Shown: positions 6,096 to 13,959 of the stretch, in pieces
Position numbering within the stretch: the first letter of the stretch is position 1
Layout of the letters: the number at the start of each line of letters is the position of its first letter
NCBI GenBank assembly: GCA_041946965.1
Contig: JBHGBM010000075.1
Coordinates: forward strand, 1-27,185
Source of the DNA: JBHGBM01 sp041946965
GTDB lineage: Bacteria; Acidobacteriota; Terriglobia; Bryobacterales; Bryobacteraceae
Direction of reading: 5' to 3'
Length of the DNA: 27,185 nt
Position numbers and translations under genes: made by a program
The notes under the pieces: generated by a model
Databases searched by the model: none
What the model was told of the DNA's origin: nothing
What the model saw: the letters and a program-made list of their open reading frames with translations, nothing else

Positions 6096-9000
6096 CTACC
6101 TGGCGACCTCCGAAACGCAGGCCAGCCCGGAGAAGTAACCGCGCTGGAACACCGGCGGAGCGCCGTTGGCCATTTCCAGATGGAAGCGGACGGTGAGCGG
6201 CTTGCCCTGAAGAGTCACGGGGTTCTTGCCCACCCGGACGATCCACTCCACGTCCCAGCCGCTGCCGGCGGCCTGCCAGCGCTCGGCGTCGCCGAAGAAG
6301 CGATACGCGGCCCACAGGCCCTCGTAGTTGGCCCAGCCGAGGTCGGAGCCGCCGAACTTCACGCTGGCCACGGCCTCGTGCGTTCCGGCGCCGCTCCAGG
6401 CGAAGCCCTTGGGCTGCGCCGCCCCTCCGGAGTAGGAAATGGTCTGGCCGTCGATGCGCAGGCTGTGTCCCGCCATGCCCTCGGTAGGCACGGGACGCAG
6501 CGTGTACTCGATCCGCGGGTCCTGCGCGCCCGCCGGGTAGGCGGACTCGGCGAAGGCCGCGGCGCGGTTGAAGAACGCCACGAAGGCCGGGTTGATCTGC
6601 ACGGTCGCGGTGGGCGCCGGCGCGTATTGAGCCCCCTGGCGCGTCAACAGCTTTTGCAGGCTGCCTTCATAGAACGTCCACAGCGCGCCGTCGGGCTTGC
6701 GCACCAGCGCGTTCATCTCCTGCAAGGTCGCCTGGGTCGTGGAAGCCGGGTTGAACGGGTACTTGCTCATCAGCGCCCGCCACTGGCCGCACAGGGCGCG
6801 GCCCTTGCCGTTCAGTTCCGCCGGACCGATGGTGCGCAGCAGCGCCTCCACGTGCGTGATGGGATCCTCCATCAGTTTCTGCACGGTGGCTTCCATGTGC
6901 GCCTCCGGATCGATGCGGAAGGCCTGCGCCGCCTGCCGCGTGGCCACCTTGGCGGCGGTGGCCTGTTGCAGCGTCTGGGCCGCGGCGGCGTCGTTGGGCG
7001 GCCCGGGCTGCTGGGCGATCTGGTCGATGCCGCCCTGTAGGGTCATCAGGGCGTTGATGTAGTTCTGGTTGGGCGGCGCGATGTAGCGGTCGACGCTGGA
7101 GGGCGGCATCACGGTGTGAATAGGCTGGAAGGCCTGCGCCACCGCGGGATCGTCCACCGCCGTATTCTGCGAGGCCAGCCAGAACAGCGCCAGCAGCGTA
7201 GACTGGTTGCCCGAGAGCGTGGTCAGCTTCTTGGCGGCGTCGGCCAGGCTGGCATAGCGCACCACCGCCGCCGATTTCATGTAGTTGCGCCACTGCCTGA
7301 GGAAATCGGCGTAGTAGCGCTGGCGCAGCTCGGCTTCGAGCTTGGCGCGGTCGATGTTGGCGGAAGCGTAATCGCCCAGCACCCAGCGTTCGCCGGCGAA
7401 GAACTTGTCCGAGTTGCGGATGGCGTTCTTCATGAAATCCCAGCCGCCCTTGGTGAACGGCCCGGCCACGTCGTAGTTGTCGATCACGGTTTCGGCCGAG
7501 CCTGGGAACTTCTTATTGAAGTTGACCGGCGGATTGGTCTTGGAGCACTCGGCCAGCATGAACTGGTAAACGCGCTCGACACCCGCGAACTGCGCCAGGT
7601 ACCGGCGGGCCTTCTCGATGGCCAGGCCGTCGTTCTCGCTCGAGTAGGGGTTGGCCAGCTTCAGGTCCTCGGAGTAAAACTCGAACTGCTTGCGGGCCAG
7701 GTCCATGCGCTCGGCGTCCACGCCGCGGCCCGCGCTCCAGCGCGCCAGCAGGAAAGGCGCGAGGAAGAGCCTGGTGCTCTTGTCGTGGTGCGAGGTGGTG
7801 ATCAGGTACGCCTTGAGCGCGTTGTAGGTCGGCTCGTATTCCGGCCCCGGAGTGGCGGGCAGGGTGCGCAGGGTTTCGAGCAGACCCGTCTGGGTCTGGC
7901 CGAACAGCAGTTGATGGAAGCGGTTGTAATAGACGCGGCGCACTTCGGGGTACATGTCATCGCCCGCGTAGAGGCCCCAGCGGTAGCGCAGGGGTGCGCC
8001 GTCGCGATTGTAGGCCGTGAGGGTTTCAAGCGACTGCCGCAAGGTTTCCAGGCGCCGCAGCGCGTCCACCGAGGGCAGGTTCGCGCCCACCGACTCGGCC
8101 GCGCCGATGCCGCGGGCGGCGTCGATGGCGCGCGATTCGAGCCCGCGGTTGTAAGCGAACGAGATGATGAACGCCACCGACAGCAGCAGGCACAACGCCG
8201 CGCCGGAGATCAGCAGGATGCGGCGCAAACCGCTGGTCTTGGTGCTGGAGCCGCTGGCTCCCATGGCGGCCTTGTCGCCCAGCAGAACGTCGTTGAACAA
8301 ATGGCTGAGGAAGACCCACTGCGGCACCTTGCGCGGCGCGCCGGGAAGCGCGGCCGGGACCGCGGCGGGCTGCGCGCCGTAGCGGAACATGCCGGTGGCG
8401 CCGCCGGCGGGTTGCGGTGCGGCGGGCTCGAGGGGCGCGGGCGCCGGGGCTTCGGTCACCACCACGGGCCGCACGCCGCTGAAATAGAAACCGCGCAGCA
8501 GCGGCCCCACGGTCAACTGGCTGGGGCGGCACAATTCCACCAGAAACTGCACGGCGGCGGAGCGGAGCTTGCGAAATTCGCGCGGAAACTCGTAGATGTT
8601 GGGCAGCCGCGCCGCCTCGGTCTCGCGGGCCAGGTACTCGGGCCGCAGCCCGGCGAGTGAGCGGAAGAGCTCCTCAAAACGCGCGCTGAGCCGCTGGGTT
8701 TCCTCTTCGGCGTAAACGCCGGCGCTGGCCGGGCGCATGGGAACCGTGGCGCCGAAAACCTGGGTGGCCTCGTCGCCCGTCAGGTTGCGCACGTAGTCGG
8801 CGAAGAACGGCAGGCGGTCGCCCTTGGTGAACAGCACATAGACCGGCAGGTTGATGCCGAAGGTTTCGGAGATCTCACCCAGGCGGGCGCGCAGGGCACG
8901 GGCGGCGACAACGGCGGCGTCGCCCGAAGCGGCGCGCGCCAGGGTTTCGCAGTCGAAGCAGACCAGGGCGGCGCGCGGCGCCTGCCCGCCTTTGCCGAAC

Positions 9001-9551
9001 ACCGAGGCGAGCTTGCCGGGGCGCAGCCGGCGCACCAGACGCAGCCAGCGGGGCGGTTCGGAGATCAGCTTGTTCCCGGCTTCCACCAGCACCGCCCGGC
9101 GGGCGAACCAGAAATTCGCGGCGCGCGTGGCGGTGATGTTGTGATTCTCGTAAACCTGCCCGGAGAGCAGCTCGGGCTCGATGCCGGAATGCACCACGGT
9201 GCTGGTCTTGGTGCTGCCTGCGCCGCCGATCACGAACACCGCCGGCAGGCTGCCGAGTTTGGCGCCCTGTCCGGCCGAGGCGAGGCGCGCTTCGGCGTCG
9301 CGCACCAGCACGTCGATCTCGTCGTCGGAGCCCGGCTCGCCCGCCCCGGCGGCGGCTTCGGCCTGCCTTTCCTTGCGCGTCTTCCAGCGGTACCAGAGCA
9401 TGGTGGCGAGGGCCAGGATTCCGAGCACCCACATGCTGATGCGGAAATACCAGGCCTGCATGCCGGTGAGCCGAAGCAGCAACTCCAGCCCGTAAGTGAA
9501 CGCAAACCAGACGGTCAGACCGCCGCCCGCGATGAGCCAGATCCACTGCAT
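6096..9551 (-). CDS. tssM: T6SS inner-membrane protein TssM (IcmF family)
   Basis: A 1151-residue core component of the T6SS membrane complex. Two N-terminal membrane helices (about 4-25 and 36-55) frame the start, followed by a cytoplasmic NTPase-like domain whose P-loop reads GGAGSTKT (109-116). The Gly normally just before the Lys is replaced by Thr. A third membrane helix (about 443-466) leads to the large periplasmic IcmF region that ends in a beta-rich C-terminal domain. ATG 9551 is preferred because GGAGG lies 8 bases upstream; a TTG two codons earlier would sit almost on top of the ribosome site. It follows tssL with a 2-bp gap and precedes the kinase by 6 bp. It would normally contact the lipoprotein TssJ, which is not found in this window. 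Confidence 0.95.
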   Translation of the reverse strand: MQWIWLIAGGGLTVWFAFTYGLELLLRLTGMQAWYFRISMWVLGILALATMLWYRWKTRKERQAEAAAGAGEPGSDDEIDVLVRDAEARLASAGQGAKLGSLPAVFVIGGAGSTKTSTVVHSGIEPELLSGQVYENHNITATRAANFWFARRAVLVEAGNKLISEPPRWLRLVRRLRPGKLASVFGKGGQAPRAALVCFDCETLARAASGDAAVVAARALRARLGEISETFGINLPVYVLFTKGDRLPFFADYVRNLTGDEATQVFGATVPMRPASAGVYAEEETQRLSARFEELFRSLAGLRPEYLARETEAARLPNIYEFPREFRKLRSAAVQFLVELCRPSQLTVGPLLRGFYFSGVRPVVVTEAPAPAPLEPAAPQPAGGATGMFRYGAQPAAVPAALPGAPRKVPQWVFLSHLFNDVLLGDKAAMGASGSSTKTSGLRRILLISGAALCLLLSVAFIISFAYNRGLESRAIDAARGIGAAESVGANLPSVDALRRLETLRQSLETLTAYNRDGAPLRYRWGLYAGDDMYPEVRRVYYNRFHQLLFGQTQTGLLETLRTLPATPGPEYEPTYNALKAYLITTSHHDKSTRLFLAPFLLARWSAGRGVDAERMDLARKQFEFYSEDLKLANPYSSENDGLAIEKARRYLAQFAGVERVYQFMLAECSKTNPPVNFNKKFPGSAETVIDNYDVAGPFTKGGWDFMKNAIRNSDKFFAGERWVLGDYASANIDRAKLEAELRQRYYADFLRQWRNYMKSAAVVRYASLADAAKKLTTLSGNQSTLLALFWLASQNTAVDDPAVAQAFQPIHTVMPPSSVDRYIAPPNQNYINALMTLQGGIDQIAQQPGPPNDAAAAQTLQQATAAKVATRQAAQAFRIDPEAHMEATVQKLMEDPITHVEALLRTIGPAELNGKGRALCGQWRALMSKYPFNPASTTQATLQEMNALVRKPDGALWTFYEGSLQKLLTRQGAQYAPAPTATVQINPAFVAFFNRAAAFAESAYPAGAQDPRIEYTLRPVPTEGMAGHSLRIDGQTISYSGGAAQPKGFAWSGAGTHEAVASVKFGGSDLGWANYEGLWAAYRFFGDAERWQAAGSGWDVEWIVRVGKNPVTLQGKPLTVRFHLEMANGAPPVFQRGYFSGLACVSEVAR

Positions 9552-9553
9552 GG

Positions 9554-10258
9554 TCAAATCCTCCCCTGCGCGGCGATGGATTGGAGCGTGGAGATCCCGG
9601 AGCCGAGCGCCAGCTTAAAGCCCAGGAACAGCAGCACGGCCAGAACGAAGCAGGCGGCGGCGGCGATCGCCAGCCGCTTGACCCAGGCGTCGCGCGCCAC
9701 CGGAGCGGCTTCGGCAGGCGGCGCCCAGTGGGGCGAAATCGGCCCCGCGCCGCCGCGAATGCGGCGGATCTTGGCGGCCACCGCATCCATCATGGCCCGC
9801 AACTCGCCGCGGTTGCCGGCCACGTACCGGCCCGCGAAACCCAGCAGCAGGCACAGCCAGTAGACCTCCAGCACGTCGGCCAGAATCGGCGAGTCGTCGC
9901 GTCCCAGCAACTGGTTCAGGTTCTGGAAGAAGACCTCGCCGGCGATGTGGTGCCCGAACATTTCCTCCTGAAGCGGCTTGCGCGGCCAGTCGGCGAAGAC
10001 GGGGTTGCGCGAATTCAGAACGGATTCGTCGAGCAGCGCCACGATGGCGAATACCGCGAGCTTCACGTCGTCGGAGGAGTAAAAGCCGCTGGCGCGCGCC
10101 TCCTGTGCCGCGTTCTTGAGCGCCTCACGGATGTGGTACCGGAAGGTTTCGGCGTCGGTGACCGGCTGCCGGTTGGCGCGGAAGCGCACCACCGCGGTCA
10201 GGACCTCCTGAAGAATGAGCGCCAGGTTTCCGGAGGCGCTCTCGATGGCTTGGCTCAT
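9554..10258 (-). CDS. tssL: T6SS inner-membrane protein TssL (DotU/IcmH family)
   Basis: A 234-residue partner of TssM. The cytoplasmic helical domain carries family features: ALLDESVLNS (74-83), WPRKPLQEEMFG (91-102), GEVFFQNLNQLL (107-118) and EVYWLCLLLGFAGRY (131-145). A single C-terminal membrane helix (about 195-217) anchors the protein by its tail. There is no C-terminal OmpA-like peptidoglycan-binding domain, so wall anchoring must come from elsewhere or be absent. The gene lies between tssK1 (28-bp gap) and tssM (2-bp gap), giving the common tssK-tssL-tssM order. Confidence 0.95.
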   Translation of the reverse strand: MSQAIESASGNLALILQEVLTAVVRFRANRQPVTDAETFRYHIREALKNAAQEARASGFYSSDDVKLAVFAIVALLDESVLNSRNPVFADWPRKPLQEEMFGHHIAGEVFFQNLNQLLGRDDSPILADVLEVYWLCLLLGFAGRYVAGNRGELRAMMDAVAAKIRRIRGGAGPISPHWAPPAEAAPVARDAWVKRLAIAAAACFVLAVLLFLGFKLALGSGISTLQSIAAQGRI

Positions 10259-10286
10259 AATGGCTACCCCGAGTTATGCGGGCAAT

Positions 10287-11627
10287 CTACCCCGCGGAAT
10301 CCAAAACGACCAACAGCTCGATTTCCGGGCCCGGTATCTCGCCCGGCACGTAGACCCCGACTTTGCGCGTCTGCACCATATGGTCCCAGCACGGTCCGGC
10401 CTTGGTTACGCCGAAGTACTGGGTTTCCACACTCACCGAAACGGCCGGCGGGGGCGCCGGCAGGTGCGTGAGGGTCAGGCCCGGCAACGCGCGCTTCACC
10501 AACTCGGGCACAAACAGGGCGGAACAGATCTTCACCAGTTGCGGCGTCTTCAGGATGACGTCCGCCTCGCCGATGGGCGAGTGCAGCCCGAACACCCAGC
10601 GCGAGCGGCCCAGCACGCGCTGGTCCGTGATCTCTCCCTCCCAGAAGCAGTCCCGCACGGGCTTGAGAGGGATGGCGATGCAGTTGGTGGGGACGATGGT
10701 TTCCAGGTGCGCGCGGATGTGGCGGTCAAGCGCCTCGAAGCACTCCCCGAGACGGTCGTGATCGTAGGCCGGCAGCGTGCGCGGGTGCGAATCCAGAGCG
10801 AAGGTGCACAACGCCCCGCCCAGCCGCGACATCTCCATGAACAGCTCTTCCGGATGGCCGCGCTTGGACAGCCACAGGTGCCGCAGAGGCGCCAGGCCGG
10901 AATTGACGGAGTGCAACAGCCAGAAGGCGGCGATATCGCGCGGCGTGTACTCGCCGCCGCCCTTGCGGGTGAGCGAGGCGGCCTTTTCCTCAAGGATTTC
11001 GAGCAGGCGCCGCAGGAGCATCATCAGCCGCTCGCTGGCGCTGATTTCCAGGCACGGCGGGACGAACGCCGGGTCGTAGATGAAATGTCCCGCGCCGTCG
11101 CGCAGCACGCGCGCGATGGGCAGAGTGACCAGGTCCGCTGTGTCTTCGGTGTCGCCCAACAGGCGCGTGTTCTTGCGCCCCAGGGCGACGGGGCGCTCGT
11201 CGCGGCCGGTGTTTTCGTCGTGGAAGACCCGGGTCTCCGCCATGTAGCGCGCGGCGGGGGCGTCGAGCTCGGATTCGGCGCAGTTCATCCCCTGCTCGCG
11301 GCGGGGCGGGATGGCGAGCAGGATGGTCAAGGCGTCGCGGGTGGGAGGGAAGACATCCGCGATGTTGCGCGGCGCGGGTGCCGCGTCGCATTCGGGCATG
11401 TTGAAAGTGAGCCCGTCGGGGAAGACGCCGCGCGCGTGCACCACCGCGACCGTGCCGTTGCGCAGCGCTTCGGCGTCGAGCTCGATGCCGGCCAGCCCGT
11501 AGGGACGGTACCATAGGCTCGAGATAGCGAACTGGATGGAGTCCTCGAAGTACCGGCCCTGCGCCTGGAAGTGGTGCGGGCCCAGGTACATCCCTTCCGA
11601 CCAGACCACACGTGATAACAATCTCAT
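10287..11627 (-). CDS. tssK: T6SS baseplate adaptor TssK, copy 1
   Basis: A 446-residue TssK, the trimeric protein that links the TssEFG baseplate to TssL/TssM. The N-terminal shoulder domain begins RLLSRVVWSEGMYLGPHHFQ, followed by family blocks: FPDGL, RDENTG, DPAFVPP, DIAAFWLLHSVN, HPRTLPAYDHDRLGECF, then LVKRALPGLTLTHL and QYFGVTK near the end. ATG 11627 is preferred over a TTG two codons upstream; no strong ribosome site marks either. It heads the tssK1-tssL-tssM-kinase unit. A second, clearly diverged TssK lies 2.3 kb upstream in the same orientation; which of the two builds the baseplate cannot be told from sequence alone. Confidence 0.95.
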   Translation of the reverse strand: MRLLSRVVWSEGMYLGPHHFQAQGRYFEDSIQFAISSLWYRPYGLAGIELDAEALRNGTVAVVHARGVFPDGLTFNMPECDAAPAPRNIADVFPPTRDALTILLAIPPRREQGMNCAESELDAPAARYMAETRVFHDENTGRDERPVALGRKNTRLLGDTEDTADLVTLPIARVLRDGAGHFIYDPAFVPPCLEISASERLMMLLRRLLEILEEKAASLTRKGGGEYTPRDIAAFWLLHSVNSGLAPLRHLWLSKRGHPEELFMEMSRLGGALCTFALDSHPRTLPAYDHDRLGECFEALDRHIRAHLETIVPTNCIAIPLKPVRDCFWEGEITDQRVLGRSRWVFGLHSPIGEADVILKTPQLVKICSALFVPELVKRALPGLTLTHLPAPPPAVSVSVETQYFGVTKAGPCWDHMVQTRKVGVYVPGEIPGPEIELLVVLDSAG

Positions 11628-11642
11628 AGCCAAGCCCGAAAA

Positions 11643-11651
11643 TGTAGCATA
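11643..11651 (-). promoter_or_regulatory. Candidate -10 element for the tssK1-tssL-tssM-kinase unit
   Basis: Read on the minus strand this is TATGCTACA, with the hexamer TATGCT 18 bases upstream of ATG 11627. The same 9-mer occurs on the plus strand at 15346-15354 in front of the methyltransferase gene. The 79-bp divergent gap between tssK1 and the proline-rich gene must hold both promoters, but no recognisable -35 box accompanies either. Confidence 0.25.
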
Positions 11652-11706
11652 GGCTATTCTAGCCCTGTTGTGACATCATGGACAGTTAGATGTGGCGGGG
11701 GCGCAC

Positions 11707-13062
11707 ATGAGCTTCTATGAAAAATTCGAATTAACGGAGCCTCTTCCGGGCGAGGGCATCCGGCGGTTCAAGGGCCGGGTAAAGGCCACCGGGATGGAGA
11801 TGGTCGCGCACCTCATGGTGGCCGGACGAACGCCCGAGAACCAGGGCCTGCTGCACCGGGTAAGCGCCCTGCCTCCGGAGCAACGGGCGCTGATCGTCGA
11901 GACGGGCGAGCACGAAGGCACGCCCTACGTGGTGACGAAACCGCTTCCCGGCAATGCCGGCTTGAAGGAGTGGCTGGAGAGCCTTTCCAAGCCCCCGAAG
12001 GAGCACCGGGAGTTCGGGCGGGCCGGGATGTGGCGCATTCCGGTGCATGGAGGCCCGAATATCGAAACCGAGGCGACCAAGACCATGGCCATCCCGGTGC
12101 ACCTGATGGGGGGTGAGAAACCGGTCGTCGCGCCTCCGCCGCCTCCACCGCCTCCTCCACCCCCGCCGGCAGTGGAGACGCCGCCCGCGCCGGCCGTGGA
12201 GCAGGACGAATTCGCACGTTTCTTTCAGACCCCGCCGGCAGCCGAACCCGCCGCCCCGCCCGGTGGATTCACCAGCCTGTTCCAATCGGCCGCGCCTGCG
12301 CCGCCGGCCGAGGAGCCGAAACCGGCGCCTCCGCCTGCCGCCGCCGCGCCGCCTCCGCCGCCGGGCGAGTTCACGCGCATGTTTCGGGCCGCGCCGCCGG
12401 CGCCGGCCGACGAACCGCTTCCCCCGGTTCCCGCCCCGGAGCCGTCCAGCCCCGCGGCTGAGGAATTCGACCGCTTCTTCCAGCCGCAGACGCCCGCCGG
12501 GCCCATGCCGAAGATGCCTCCGCCGGCACAGGGGGCGGGGGAGTTCACGCGCATGTTCCAGGCTCCGGAGAAGCCGCCCGCGCCGTCCGGCCAGGGGTTC
12601 GGCCCGCTGCCGCAGGCGCCCCCGCCGAAGCCGGGCGACCCGGGGGAGTTCACGCGCATGTTCATGGCTCCCTCGGCTCCGCCTCCGCCGCCTCCGGCGC
12701 AGGCCGCGCCTCCGCCGCCTCCTCCGCCTCCCCGACAGAAGGCCGGTGAGTTCACGCGCATGTTCGGCGCGGGGCTCCCGCCGGCGGCCCCGGCTCCGCC
12801 CACGGCTCCGGTTGCCCCACCGCCGCCTCCTCCGCCCCAGCAGGGGCCCGGCGAGTATACCCGGATGTTTGGCGCCGCCCCCGCGCCCGGGCCGCCGCAG
12901 GCTCCCGCGGCGGCGGTTGCGGCTCCGGCGCCCGCGCCCGCCGCGCGCCCCGCGCCGGCGGCCAGGCCCAAGAGCGCCATGCCGGTGCTGATCGGCATCC
13001 TGGCCGCGCTGTTCGTGCTGGTGGTGATCGTGATCCTGGTGTTCGCGCTGAAGCGGATTTGA
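11707..13062 (+). CDS. Tail-anchored proline-rich protein: partial kinase-like lobe plus EFTRMF repeats
   Basis: A 451-residue protein with no family I can name. Residues 1-95 resemble only the N-lobe of a Hanks kinase: FELTEPLPGEG at the glycine-loop position, VAHLMVA at the VAIK position (the Lys is missing), and a hinge-like GEHEGTPYVVTKPLPG (67-82). There is no HRD, DFG or C-lobe, so it cannot be catalytic. Residues 100-140 hold two IPVH segments and TKTMAI. About 143-420 is Pro/Ala-rich, beginning with 12 consecutive prolines, and is punctuated by eight EFTRMF-type motifs. A membrane helix (about 426-448) ends the protein with KRI outside, so the motif region should face the cytoplasm. 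ATG 11707 is preferred to a GTG five codons earlier. It is inserted, on the opposite strand, inside the left T6SS arm, suggesting a scaffold or regulatory role; this is inference. Confidence 0.85.
   Translation: MSFYEKFELTEPLPGEGIRRFKGRVKATGMEMVAHLMVAGRTPENQGLLHRVSALPPEQRALIVETGEHEGTPYVVTKPLPGNAGLKEWLESLSKPPKEHREFGRAGMWRIPVHGGPNIETEATKTMAIPVHLMGGEKPVVAPPPPPPPPPPPPAVETPPAPAVEQDEFARFFQTPPAAEPAAPPGGFTSLFQSAAPAPPAEEPKPAPPPAAAAPPPPPGEFTRMFRAAPPAPADEPLPPVPAPEPSSPAAEEFDRFFQPQTPAGPMPKMPPPAQGAGEFTRMFQAPEKPPAPSGQGFGPLPQAPPPKPGDPGEFTRMFMAPSAPPPPPPAQAAPPPPPPPPRQKAGEFTRMFGAGLPPAAPAPPTAPVAPPPPPPPQQGPGEYTRMFGAAPAPGPPQAPAAAVAAPAPAPAARPAPAARPKSAMPVLIGILAALFVLVVIVILVFALKRI
12205..12870 (+). repeat. Eight-copy coding repeat, consensus [GE]EFTRMF, in proline-rich linker
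   Basis: Seven-residue units separated by Pro/Ala-rich spacers of varied length, at 12205 (DEFARFF), 12262 (GGFTSLF), 12364 (GEFTRMF), 12460 (EEFDRFF), 12538, 12643 and 12745 (GEFTRMF each) and 12850 (GEYTRMF). Copies 1 and 4 are alike (E-F-x-R-F-F) and may be an alternating subtype. Five copies keep the central Thr-Arg-Met-Phe. The spacing varies from about 57 to 105 bases, so this is a set of short linear motifs rather than a tandem DNA repeat. Confidence 0.9.
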
Positions 13063-13080
13063 GGCCGGTTTGAAGCCAGG

Positions 13081-13212
13081 CTATCCGCGGAACCAACGCG
13101 GATCGATGATCGCGGAGCAGCAATCGATACGCGTTCGCGCACCCTGGACATCGGCCCGGAAATAGGTTACGGCGGCGCTTCCGTCCTTCAGGAACGTGCA
13201 AGTCAGGTTGGT
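13081..13212 (-). pseudogene. Coding-like in-frame extension after the phospholipase stop codon
   Basis: Directly beyond the TGA of the phospholipase-like gene, in the same frame, 43 codons remain open to a TAG at 13083-13081. They read like a protein end: LTCTFLKDGSAAVTYFRADV, then ...RTRIDCCSAIIDPRW. There is no ATG, GTG or TTG to start it on its own. It may be the former C-terminus of the enzyme cut off by a nonsense change, a readthrough product, or chance. Codon choice is G/C-ending at most positions, as in neighbouring genes. Confidence 0.3.
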
Positions 13213-13959
13213 TCAGCGCGGCAGGCTGATCTCGACCGTGGCGGCCGTGTAGAGCGCGTCGGCGATTAGCCGGGCGGCCGCGAGCGCGGCCCGGCCCCGC
13301 TCCCGGTTGACAGCCTCTTCGTCGCGGCTTTCCGCCGCCCGCACCAGGTCCAGCAGCGCGGCCCGGTTGGCGCGGATCACCACGTAGGTACGGATCAGCA
13401 GCGTGCGCGCGGCCTCCGAAATGGTTTCCCCGAGCTTCACCGGCGCCCGCCCCTCCAGGGTTACGGCCGGAGCCGTGCGCTCGAGATACTCGTGCAGCGA
13501 GCCGTCGCGCGCTCCTCCGAGGTTCAGCAGGTCCTTGACGAGGTTCAACTGGGAGTCCTCGGGCGCCAGCGCGTGGGCCGGGCAGGTGCTGTCCGCCAGA
13601 AAGTGCGAGAGCACCCCCGCGTAGCGGGCGGCATGCTCGATGGAACCCGCGCGGTCGTGGCGCGCGATGGCGTAGAGCAGCAGCTCGAGAGTGGCCAGGT
13701 CGGCCTGGCGGTCCCAAGTGACGTTGTGCATCACCTCGCCGCCGGGCTTCTCGACGTAGACGCGGATCTGCTCGCGGTCCGGGCCCTGGTGCCAATCCGG
13801 GTACCAGGAGTAGCGCGCCGCCAGGTTCTCCACCTCCGCCCGCCAGCGCTCCCGCATGGCGGCGGGCAGCGAGGCGAACGCGGCGCGGGTGATCTGCTCG
13901 TGCGGTTTCTGCCAGGCTAGGGCCGGGAGCGCGATGGCGGCCAGCAGCAGGGCTCTCAT
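13213..13959 (-). CDS. Secreted zinc phospholipase C / S1-P1 nuclease-like enzyme
   Basis: A 248-residue protein with a signal peptide (MRALLLAAIALPALA) and a predicted cut right before Trp16. In Bacillus phospholipase C and S1/P1 nucleases an N-terminal Trp of the mature enzyme binds zinc, so the cut site itself supports the assignment. Other likely zinc ligands are His20 (KPHEQIT), Asp55, His57, His78 and the hallmark HFLADSTCPAH (119-129), which fits the phospholipase C signature H-x-x-x-D-x-x-x-P-x-H. Whether it acts on lipids or nucleic acid cannot be decided. The start ATG overlaps the tssK2 stop by one base (TGATG), so it is translated together with tssK2. A Sec signal argues against a standard T6SS effector; it may be a periplasmic or envelope enzyme. 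Confidence 0.82.
   Translation of the reverse strand: MRALLLAAIALPALAWQKPHEQITRAAFASLPAAMRERWRAEVENLAARYSWYPDWHQGPDREQIRVYVEKPGGEVMHNVTWDRQADLATLELLLYAIARHDRAGSIEHAARYAGVLSHFLADSTCPAHALAPEDSQLNLVKDLLNLGGARDGSLHEYLERTAPAVTLEGRAPVKLGETISEAARTLLIRTYVVIRANRAALLDLVRAAESRDEEAVNRERGRAALAAARLIADALYTAATVEISLPR

Noticed and set aside
4959..7040. A 693-codon open frame on the plus strand across the kinase and tssM genes
   Set aside because: It is antisense to two well-supported genes, has low-complexity His/Arg/Gly-rich composition and no domain; typical of GC-rich DNA. The same holds for 7116-8660 and 10215-11516 on the plus strand.
12133..12900. Possible CRISPR or tandem DNA repeat array
   Set aside because: Repeats are codon-phased, vary at the third position, have irregular spacing and proline-rich spacers. 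They are protein motifs, and no cas gene is present.
12225..13151. Gly-rich open frame on the minus strand opposite the proline-rich gene
   Set aside because: It is the mirror of the Pro codons (CCG/CGG) in the EFTRMF protein and contains no domain, whereas the plus frame has a start, an organised motif array and a membrane helix.
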